NCBI RefSeq assembly: GCF_015690355.1
Contig: NZ_JADPRT010000002.1
Coordinates: 124,001 to 188,000, forward strand
DNA length: 64,000 nt
Source: Streptacidiphilus fuscans
GTDB lineage: Bacteria > Actinomycetota > Actinomycetes > Streptomycetales > Streptomycetaceae
Reading direction: 5' to 3'
Shown here piece after piece: positions 1 to 6,684 of this stretch; positions within the stretch are counted from its first letter, which is position 1; every line of letters begins with the position of its first letter. The position numbers and the translations under genes are program-made. The notes under the pieces were generated by a model that was given only the letters and a program-made list of their open reading frames with translations, did no database searches and was not told the origin of the DNA.

Positions 1-2
1 TG

Positions 3-560
3 CTGCTGATCGCGGGCGCCTTCGCGCTGGCCGCCGCGACCCAGCTCACCCTGGACAAGATCAAGATCCTGGAGAACCCCAACTACAGTCCCAGCTGCAA
101 CATCAACCCGATCATCAGCTGTGGCTCGGTGATGCGGACCTGGCAGGCGTCCGCGTTCGGGTTCCCCAACTCCCTGATCGGGCTGGGCGCGTTCGCCGTG
201 GTCGTCACGATCGGGGTGGTCGCGCTGACCGGTGCCCGGCTGCCGCGCTGGTTCTGGCTGGGCCTGCAGGCCGGAACCCTGTTCGGGCTCGGCATGATCT
301 GCTGGCTGATCGGCCAGACCCTGTACTCGATCGGCGCGGTCTGCCCCTACTGCATGGTCGTCTGGGTCACCACGATCCTGCTGTGCTGGTACACGACCGT
401 CCACAACCTGCGCACGGGCGTCATCCCGAGCTCCGACCGCGCACGGGCGAGGCTGGCCTCGGCGGCGGGGTGGTACTGGCTCGTCCCGGTGGCGTGCTAC
501 CTCGTCATCGCGCTCCTGGTGCTGAACCGCTTCTGGTACTACTGGTCGACGCTGCTCTAG
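3..560 (+). CDS. Vitamin K epoxide reductase (VKOR) family protein, 5' end outside window
   Basis: Membrane thiol oxidoreductase of the VKOR family, which re-oxidises DsbA-like disulfide-forming proteins using quinone. The visible part has the loop cysteine pair (SCNINP...ISCGSV), the FGFPNSLIG stretch after it, and the CPYC redox motif at the start of a later helix, with about four hydrophobic segments. The frame is open from the left edge, so the N-terminus and start are missing. A final hydrophobic helix ends just before the stop. No neighbour in the window helps to define its partner. Confidence 0.9.
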   Translation: MLIAGAFALAAATQLTLDKIKILENPNYSPSCNINPIISCGSVMRTWQASAFGFPNSLIGLGAFAVVVTIGVVALTGARLPRWFWLGLQAGTLFGLGMICWLIGQTLYSIGAVCPYCMVVWVTTILLCWYTTVHNLRTGVIPSSDRARARLASAAGWYWLVPVACYLVIALLVLNRFWYYWSTLL

Positions 561-713
561 GGGGTAGGCGTTCTTCTCCGAGAGCGGGTCTGCACTGCAG
601 AAACTGTGTGTCTAACCGTTTCTGACGGTGTCTCCGTATTTCACTCCGAGACCCCCGGGCTGCCCGGGCTTCCACAGGGACTCCCCAAGAAATGCTCTGA
701 AACAGCAGGTCGT

Positions 714-740
714 CCCCAGCCCAGCGCCCTTGGGCTGGGG
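714..740. terminator. Perfect 10-bp hairpin downstream of the VKOR gene
   Basis: CCCCAGCCCA and TGGGCTGGGG flank a 7-nt loop. There is no T-run, which is normal for actinomycete terminators. It lies about 150 nt beyond the VKOR stop. The rest of 561-1099 shows no convincing complete gene, only the short fragment at 805-915. Confidence 0.6.
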
Positions 741-804
741 GCGTCTTGCAAGCTAGCCAGCGGCTGCCTCCCGAGGAAGCCACCGGCTGCCGCCTCGCCC
801 CCGC

Positions 805-915
805 TCGACAACCCCCGCCAGGGGCAACGAGCGGGCGTGGCGCGAGTACGAGCGGCTCGTCGACCAGTACTTCGCCGCCGTCCAGACCCCGACCGACAAC
901 CAGATCGCCGCCTGA
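805..915 (+). pseudogene. Possible 3' fragment of an unidentified gene
   Basis: One frame reads as natural protein (NERAWREYERLVDQYF...NQIAA, then TGA) without any start codon or ribosome binding site upstream. Its composition looks coding, unlike the surrounding frames. I do not recognise the family. It lies in the gap before the phage-like genes and may be a remnant left by an insertion or deletion. Low certainty. Confidence 0.3.
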
Positions 916-1099
916 GGAAATCCAGTCGGTTCGTGTGGCCCAGCGCAGATACATTCGGCTCGTGGTCCCGCACTCCAGGCACGGTTTGAAGATGTCCCAC
1001 TGATTCATCGGCGCCTCGCAAGCCGCTGAACCCCCCTCGCCTCAGGGTGGAGGCCGCAAGTGCACCCCGCACCCCGCACCCCGAAGGAGAACCATCCTC

Positions 1100-1660
1100 A
1101 TGCGCAAGATCCCCACCATCTTCAAGCGTGACCCCGACGACCGTGCCCACGTCCTGTCCGAAATCAACCCTGACTGCCAGTGGGTCTTTGACGGCGAGGG
1201 CAAGCCGACGCGCAAGTACGACGGTATCTGCGTCATGCTCGACGACGCGGGGGAGTGGTGGGCGCGCCGGGAGGTGAAGCCCGGCAAGACCCCGCCGCCG
1301 AACTTCGCCCCGGTCACCACCGACGAAGTCACCGGGAAGACCATGGGCTGGGAGCCGATTGGACAGTCCGCGTTCGCGAAGTACCACGCGGAGGCCATGG
1401 CGGAGCCCGGCGCGGGTGGCTGGAAGCCGGGCACCTATGAGCTTGTCGGACCGAAGATCAACGGGAACCCGGAGCGAGAGCGCCACCACCGACTCATCGC
1501 ACACGCCGACGCCCAGAGCCTTCCCAACCCGGAGCTGACCTTCGAAGGCATCCAGGCGGCGGTCCTCACGTACGGCAGCTTGGGCGCCGAGGGCATCGTC
1601 TGGCACCACCCCGACGGTGTCCGCTTCGCGAAAATCAAGGCAAGGGATTTCCGCGCGTGA
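1100..1660 (+). CDS. Compact RNA ligase-like nucleotidyltransferase
   Basis: A 186-residue protein with the motifs of the covalent nucleotidyltransferase superfamily of RNA/DNA ligases: motif I K39-Y-D41-G42, the predicted adenylylated lysine; a motif III-like YELVGPK at about 113-119; motif IV EGIVW at 164-168; and motif V K178-I-K180. It has no extra N- or C-terminal domain, so it is close to a minimal catalytic core. Small stand-alone proteins of this type (RNA ligase 1 family, DUF5565-like) occur in actinophages and plasmids. AAGGAG lies 10 nt before the ATG. The substrate is unknown; nucleic-acid end joining or adenylation is inferred from the fold. Confidence 0.8.
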   Translation: MRKIPTIFKRDPDDRAHVLSEINPDCQWVFDGEGKPTRKYDGICVMLDDAGEWWARREVKPGKTPPPNFAPVTTDEVTGKTMGWEPIGQSAFAKYHAEAMAEPGAGGWKPGTYELVGPKINGNPERERHHRLIAHADAQSLPNPELTFEGIQAAVLTYGSLGAEGIVWHHPDGVRFAKIKARDFRA

Positions 1661-1757
1661 CGACACGGTTGTCGACGTTTCGCCGCACGCTCGACCGCGC
1701 CCCGGAAATGCGGCCGACCAGCGCAGGCTGCTACGACGCCCAGAAGGGAGCGACCAC

Positions 1758-2192
1758 ATGACTACCCGTCCGATCCGCTGCGGGAACGACCGGCGCACCC
1801 AGCTCACTCCCGGCGACCTGGCCGAGGTCGAGAGGTACGCCGCTCACCTCACCGAGTCCGAGCAGCCACAGCCGCCCGTGGTGTGCATCTGCGGCAGCAC
1901 ACGCTTCCAGCAGCAAATGGCCGAGGCCGCGCACGTCGAGTCCCTGGCCGGGCGGATCGTCGTTATGCCCCACGTGAGCATGAAGCAGTGGGACGGCGAG
2001 GTCGAGGACATGGACCAGGTGAAGACCGGCCTGGATCGGCTCCACCGGGCGAAGATCCGCATGGCCCGGGAGATCCTCGTCGTTGGTGACTACGTCGGTG
2101 ACTCCACCCGCGCGGAGATCGAATACGCCCGCTGTCTTGGTCTGCCCGTGCGCTTCACACATCCCGAAGTCGACCCGGTGAGGGAGGCCTGA
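1758..2192 (+). CDS. Nucleoside 2-deoxyribosyltransferase-like protein
   Basis: A 144-residue protein. The core VCICGSTRF motif near residue 47, the LHRAKIRMA helix and a C-terminal GDYVGDSTRAEIEYARCLGLPV block match small Rossmann-like proteins annotated as nucleoside 2-deoxyribosyltransferase-like in actinophages and plasmids. The family cleaves or transfers N-glycosidic bonds of nucleosides or nucleotides. The serine/threonine and glutamate of DSTRAE are the likely nucleotide-site residues. The ATG at 1758 is chosen over an upstream in-frame start because GAAGGGAG lies 8 nt before it. It follows the RNA ligase-like gene by 97 nt in the same direction, suggesting one nucleic-acid or nucleotide cassette. 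Confidence 0.72.
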   Translation: MTTRPIRCGNDRRTQLTPGDLAEVERYAAHLTESEQPQPPVVCICGSTRFQQQMAEAAHVESLAGRIVVMPHVSMKQWDGEVEDMDQVKTGLDRLHRAKIRMAREILVVGDYVGDSTRAEIEYARCLGLPVRFTHPEVDPVREA

Positions 2193-2341
2193 CGGGCATC
2201 ACCGAACGCGCGGCGGAGCAAGCGATCCGGCGGTACGGAGCCGCGCCGGCCGTCGTCATGAAGGGGCATGAGCGACAGCACGACGAAGACCGGGCAGCCG
2301 CGGCGTCCGCTGCCGATCCAGCCCCGGTAGTCCCGGAGTGA
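2189..2341 (+). CDS. Possible small hypothetical protein overlapping the upstream gene
   Basis: A 50-codon frame (TGITERAAEQAIRRYGA...PAPVVPE) begins at the stop of the deoxyribosyltransferase-like gene. Its composition looks coding. It has no good start: CTG at 2189 would give stop-start overlap, and the first ATG is at 2257. The C-terminal half is Ala/Asp/Pro-rich. I cannot assign a family. It may be a coupled small gene of the same cassette or a remnant. The rest of 2342-2611 shows nothing. Confidence 0.3.
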   Translation: MTGITERAAEQAIRRYGAAPAVVMKGHERQHDEDRAAAASAADPAPVVPE

Positions 2342-2611
2342 CTGTGTATCAGGGTGCCTGCTGGGCATGGGGAATCTCGCTGTCGCGGCCGCATGGACCA
2401 CGCACTTCTGCGGTCCCGTCGGCCGCCGGCACCATACCCCGGGTGGGAATGTACGACGAGCGCACCGGCGCACGACCACGTGCGCCGCGTGCGCCGATCG
2501 AGCGCCGTCCCCGGGCGTCCGGGGCGGCGGTGGAGGGTAAGCCGACACCGACCGGGCAGAGCCCGTAGATCGCGGGTCGCTCCGGCAACGGGAAGCATGG
2601 AGGCGAGCACC

Positions 2612-2833
2612 ATGAGCAGCACCGACCCCACCGGCCTGGAGCCGATCGCGACGTTCTGCGGCAACTGTGACTGCGGCTGTCCGCAGCTCTTCGTCGACCC
2701 CACAGCGCCGGCCGAGCGGCGCGTCGTCCTCACCGACGACTTCGGCCAGCGCGTCCAGATGAGCGCCGACCAGTTCGCGTCCCTGATCGCCGACGCGAAG
2801 GCCGGCCACCTCGACCAGGCGGCCTGTGCCTGA
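2612..2833 (+). CDS. Conserved small Cys-rich actinobacterial protein
   Basis: A 73-residue protein with a CGNCDCGCPQLFVD cluster at residues 16-29 (four cysteines), then ERRVVLTDDFGQRVQMS and a helical end. I know this layout from small streptomycete proteins of unknown function that often sit next to helix-turn-helix genes. Metal binding by the cysteines is inferred. GGAGG lies 8 nt before the ATG. An in-frame ATG at 2597 is possible but has a poorer site. No regulator gene is adjacent here. Confidence 0.75.
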   Translation: MSSTDPTGLEPIATFCGNCDCGCPQLFVDPTAPAERRVVLTDDFGQRVQMSADQFASLIADAKAGHLDQAACA

Positions 2834-2875
2834 CCGCGCGCCGAACGCCTGAGAGGGGCCCACACCGGGTCTCAC

Positions 2876-2911
2876 GGTCTCCGCCGTCCTGAGGTGCGGA
2901 CGGCGGAGACC
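2876..2911. terminator. Perfect 13-bp terminator hairpin
   Basis: GGTCTCCGCCGTC and its exact complement flank a 10-nt loop, 42 nt after the small Cys-rich gene. The following 390 nt up to the nitric oxide synthase start contain no convincing gene and presumably its promoter. Confidence 0.85.
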
Positions 2912-3301
2912 TATCACCTGAACGCATCCCGTGCGAGGCTACGCGTCAGTAAGGGTAAGAACCTTCTGAGCGATCCACGCCTCGGACAGGACGAGACGTC
3001 GACGAACCACCCGTGACGCAAGCGGCTGTTGAGGCGGTCCGGCCGCCGGTGCACTCCTGGGAAGAACTCGGCAAGCCGTAGAGGATCTTCCGGTTCCCTT
3101 GTTCGCCCGCCCTGTCGGTGGCTAGCGTTCACGCCTGGCCCGATGGCCACGTTCCGCACACACCGTGCATCCGGAACGTCCACACGGATGCCGCCGGCAT
3201 CTGCCCCGAAGGATCGGACGTCGCGTGAACCCTCCCTTGCTGGACCACAATCGGGGCGGCCGATGAGGTTCGGAAGGCGACGGTCCAAAGAGGTTCCCAC
3301 T

Positions 3302-4480
3302 GTGGCGGCCGCAGCGGATGTGGCGGCTGCGGGCGGCGGCCGGAGCGTGACCGGCCTGGAGTCGGAGCAGGCGCGACTGCTCAAGGCCGCCGAGACGTTC
3401 GTGCGTGACTACGCGCGCGAGCATGCCGGAGCCGTGGACCCCGACGCCCGGCTGCGGGAGATCGCCGACGAGGTGGCCGCGAAGGGAACCTACGCGCACA
3501 CGCCGGAGGAACTCACCTACGGCGCCCAGGTGGCCTGGCGGAACTCCGCGCGCTGCATCGGGCGGCTCTACTGGAACAACCTGATGGTGCGTGACCTGCG
3601 GCACCTCGCCCATCCCGACGACATCGCGCGCGAGTGCTTCGAGCATCTGCGCCTGGCCACCAACGGCGGCCGGATCCGGCCCGTCATCAGCGTCTTCGCC
3701 CCTGACGCGCCGGGTCGCCCGGCCGCCCGGATACTCGGCGAACAGCTGGTGCGCTACGCGGACGACCCGCGCAGCGCGGAGCGCCGCGCACGTGCGCAGG
3801 AACTCGGCTGGAAGGGCGGCGAGGAGCCGTTCGAGGTGCTGCCGCTGCTGATCCAGGCCACCCCCGAGAGCGACCCGGAGTTCTACGAACTCCCGGAGGA
3901 CGCGGTGCTCGAAGTCCCGCTGACGCACCCTCACCGTCCCGACTTCGCGGCGCTCGGACTGCGCTGGTACGCCGTTCCCGCCGTCGCCGACATGACCTTG
4001 GAGATCGGCGGCATAAGTTACCCCGCCGCGCCCTTCAACGGGTGGTACATGGGCACGGAGATAGGCTCACGGAATCTCGCCGACGCCGATCGTTACGACC
4101 AACTGCCCGCCGTGGCCCAGCTGTTCGGTCTCGACGCGTCGGACGAGCGCACCCTGTGGCGCGACCGCGCCCTGGTGGAGCTGAATCTGGCGGTCCTGCA
4201 CTCCTTCGCCCGTGTGGGCGTGACGATAGCCGACCACCACACGGAGTCGACCCGGTTCCTCGCCCACATCGAGCGGGAGAACCGGCATGGCCGCGCCGTC
4301 CCGACGGACTGGACCTGGATAGTGCCTCCGCTGTCCGGCGCGGCGACCGCGGTGTTCCACCGCTACTACGACCCGCCCGACCCGCTGGCGCGCCCGGCCT
4401 TCCTGTACCGGCCGACACCGTGGGCCGAGGCCGAGCCCGCCCGTTGTCCGGTCTCCCGGAGCGTCGTCGCGCAAGGGTGA
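3302..4480 (+). CDS. nos: Bacterial nitric oxide synthase oxygenase
   Basis: A haem-thiolate enzyme that oxidises L-arginine to citrulline and NO. Like other bacterial NOS it has only the oxygenase domain (392 residues here) and must borrow a reductase. The haem-ligand motif WRNSARCIGR places the proximal cysteine at residue 85. FNGWYMGTEIGSRN holds the glutamate that binds the arginine guanidinium. The C-terminal region has WTWIVPPLSG and the pterin-side FHRYY segment. GTG 3302 is chosen because AAAGAGG lies 8 nt upstream; ATG 3263 in the same frame is an alternative adding 13 residues. No txt (thaxtomin) genes or reductase gene lie nearby. It converges with the flavin monooxygenase gene, 27 nt between stops. 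Confidence 0.93.
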   Translation: MAAAADVAAAGGGRSVTGLESEQARLLKAAETFVRDYAREHAGAVDPDARLREIADEVAAKGTYAHTPEELTYGAQVAWRNSARCIGRLYWNNLMVRDLRHLAHPDDIARECFEHLRLATNGGRIRPVISVFAPDAPGRPAARILGEQLVRYADDPRSAERRARAQELGWKGGEEPFEVLPLLIQATPESDPEFYELPEDAVLEVPLTHPHRPDFAALGLRWYAVPAVADMTLEIGGISYPAAPFNGWYMGTEIGSRNLADADRYDQLPAVAQLFGLDASDERTLWRDRALVELNLAVLHSFARVGVTIADHHTESTRFLAHIERENRHGRAVPTDWTWIVPPLSGAATAVFHRYYDPPDPLARPAFLYRPTPWAEAEPARCPVSRSVVAQG

Positions 4481-4507
4481 GACCGAGCCGCCGCGTGGCT
4501 CACGTTC

Positions 4508-5677
4508 TCAGCGTGCGCCGTCCGGGGCCTCGGCTCGTGCCGCGTCCGCCGCCTCCGCTCGTGCTCCGGACATCATCGCGAGGGTGTTGTAGGGGGCGTT
4601 GTCGTCGATCATGAGCGAGTACATGTCGTCGTCCTTCTCGACGGCCGCCGCGCGGGCGAACATGCCGTGCTCGAACGCGGCGAGTGCGGCCTCCACATCG
4701 CCGGGGTGGGCGGCGAGCGCCCGGCCGAGTTCGGCGCCGTCCTGCATGGCCAGATTCGCGCCTTCGCCGTTCGGCGCCCGCAGGTGGGCGGCGTCGCCGA
4801 GCAGCGTCACGCCCGGCGCGCGGTCCCAGCGGTGCCCGGCCGGGAGCGCGAAGATGCGGCGCAGGACCGGTGCGGTGTCGCCCGCGGTGACCAGGGCGGT
4901 GAGTTCCGGCGCCCAGCCGTCGAACTCCGCCGCGAGCTGGGAGGCCAAGGTGGCGGCGTTCGGGGTGTCGTCGGCGGCGAGCCAGTCCTCCGGCTTCCGC
5001 AACTGGGCGTAGGTGTGCAGGGTTCCGCCGCGTTCGCGGTGGGCCAGCAGCCCCCTGCCGGGCGCGAGGGCGAACAGCGATCCGCCGCCGACTGCCTCGG
5101 CGCTGGCGGGGTGGCGGGTGTCGGCGTCGAGCAGGAAGGTCTCCACGCTGCAGACGCCGACGTACTCGGGGCTGGCCGCCGACAGCAGCGGGCGCACCCG
5201 TGACCAGGCGCCGTCCGCGCCGACGAGCAGGCTCGCGACCACGGTGCTGCCGTTGGCGAAGCGGACCGTGTGGCGGCCGTCGTCGAGGGCCTGCACGCCC
5301 GTGGCCTTGTGCCCCCAGCGGACGGTTCCGGCGGGGAGGGAGTCGAGGAGCAGCTGCCGCAGCTCGCCGCGCGGCACCTCGGGACGTTCGCCGGTGCCCT
5401 GGTCGGGCAGGTCGAGCAGCACGGTCCCGGCCCGGTCCATGACCCGGTAGGACTCGCGGCCGGGCAGGACGAGCCTGCGGAAGCCCTCGGTCAACCCGGC
5501 TGTCTCCAGGGCCTGCTGACCGTTCCAGGGGTGGATGTCGAGCAGCCCGCCCTGGCGGCGCGCGTCCGGCGAGGGGTCCGCCTCGTAGACGCTCGCCTCG
5601 ATGCCGTGCAGGTGCAGTACGCGGGCCAGGACGAGGCCGCCCAGTCCTGCTCCGATGATCGTGACCGATGTCGTCAT
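4508..5677 (-). CDS. TetX-like FAD-dependent monooxygenase
   Basis: A 389-residue class A flavoprotein monooxygenase, the same length as TetX (388). VTIIGAGLGGL at residues 5-15 is the Rossmann FAD motif. The NADPH/FAD motif is at LVGADGAWSRVRP. The ribityl-binding GDAAHLRAPNGEGANLAMQDG is near residue 300. The family hydroxylates aromatic or polyketide substrates, and some members inactivate tetracyclines. It is divergent from a TetR gene across a 118-bp region with two operator-like palindromes, so it is probably induced by its own substrate. The substrate is not deducible. Confidence 0.85.
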   Translation of the reverse strand: MTTSVTIIGAGLGGLVLARVLHLHGIEASVYEADPSPDARRQGGLLDIHPWNGQQALETAGLTEGFRRLVLPGRESYRVMDRAGTVLLDLPDQGTGERPEVPRGELRQLLLDSLPAGTVRWGHKATGVQALDDGRHTVRFANGSTVVASLLVGADGAWSRVRPLLSAASPEYVGVCSVETFLLDADTRHPASAEAVGGGSLFALAPGRGLLAHRERGGTLHTYAQLRKPEDWLAADDTPNAATLASQLAAEFDGWAPELTALVTAGDTAPVLRRIFALPAGHRWDRAPGVTLLGDAAHLRAPNGEGANLAMQDGAELGRALAAHPGDVEAALAAFEHGMFARAAAVEKDDDMYSLMIDDNAPYNTLAMMSGARAEAADAARAEAPDGAR

Positions 5678-5727
5678 GGTGTGCCTCCACAGGGGCGCCG
5701 GACTCGCTCCGGCACCGTATCGGGTCC

Positions 5728-5778
5728 TTTGGATCGCCGATCCAAAACGCTAGCACGACTTTGGAGCGGCGATCCATC
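5728..5778. promoter_or_regulatory. Two TetR-type operators between monooxygenase and TetR genes
   Basis: Site 1 at 5728-5746 is a perfect 9-1-9 palindrome, TTTGGATCG-C-CGATCCAAA. Site 2 at 5760-5778 repeats it imperfectly (TTTGGAGCG-G-CGATCCATC). Their centres are 32 bp apart, about three helical turns, placing both on one DNA face. They lie between the divergent starts at 5677 and 5796, so one repressor can control both genes. Confidence 0.85.
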
Positions 5779-5795
5779 CGTGCGACACTCTGGGC

Positions 5796-6485
5796 ATGGT
5801 GAAGAAAGCTGCGCAGACCTCGCCGCGGAGCCCGCGGCGCACCGACAGCCTGTCCCGGGAGGTGATCGTCCAGGCGGCGACCGAGCTGCTCGACGGCGGC
5901 GGCGAGGCGGCGCTGACGCTGCGCGCGCTCACCGTGCGCCTGAACACCGGCTACGGCGCGATCTACCACCATGTCGAGGACAAGGGCGACGTCCTCGCGG
6001 CGGCCACCGACGACGTCATCACCCGCGTGCTGGCCCCCGTCGTCGACCATGCGGACCCCCGCGAGGCCCTGCGCCGCCTCGCGCTCGGCCTGTTCGACGC
6101 GATCGACGCCCACCCCTGGGTCGGGGCCCAACTGTCCAGCGAGCCATGGCGACCCGCCCTGCTGGACTTCTACGAGAGCGTCGGCGGCCTGCTGGACGCG
6201 CTCGCCGTCCCCGAGCGGGCGCGCTTCGACGCGGCCGGAGCCCTGGTGAACTACGTGCTCGGGGTGGCCGGACAGAACGCCGCGCACGCCCGCCGCCGCG
6301 CCGAGAGCGGTGACATGGACCGAGCGGCCTTCCTCGACCACGCCGCCTCGCAGTGGGCCCAACTGGACCCCGCCAGATACCCGTTCGTCCGGGCCGCCGT
6401 CACGCAGCTCCGGGAGCACGACGACCGGGAGCAGTTTCTCGTCGGCGTGGACATCTTCCTGGCCGGTATCGAGTCCTTGACGTAG
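5796..6485 (+). CDS. TetR family transcriptional regulator
   Basis: A 229-residue protein with an N-terminal HTH at about 23-67 (SREVIVQAATELLDGGG...LTLRALTVRLNTGYGAIYHHVEDKGDVL) and a helical ligand-binding domain. It is the likely repressor of the divergent flavin monooxygenase and of itself through the twin palindromes 20-70 bp upstream. A basic stretch precedes the HTH. The 199 nt after the stop contain only short GTGGCGTGGGC repeats (6487-6510) and presumably the next promoter. Confidence 0.88.
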   Translation: MVKKAAQTSPRSPRRTDSLSREVIVQAATELLDGGGEAALTLRALTVRLNTGYGAIYHHVEDKGDVLAAATDDVITRVLAPVVDHADPREALRRLALGLFDAIDAHPWVGAQLSSEPWRPALLDFYESVGGLLDALAVPERARFDAAGALVNYVLGVAGQNAAHARRRAESGDMDRAAFLDHAASQWAQLDPARYPFVRAAVTQLREHDDREQFLVGVDIFLAGIESLT

Positions 6486-6684
6486 GCGTGGCGTGGGCGT
6501 GGCGTGGGCGGTGGCCGAGCCGATCTTCGGGTCCGGGCGAGGTTGATTGTGTGGAGTAATGGGCCATCATGCTGGATTCTGGTGAGATCTGTTGACGGGT
6601 GGTCAGGTCCCCGTCATATTTGAGCAGCTCGGCAGTCCAGCTCCCCTCGCCCACTCCCCACCCACCTCGCCCGGGAGACCGCCC

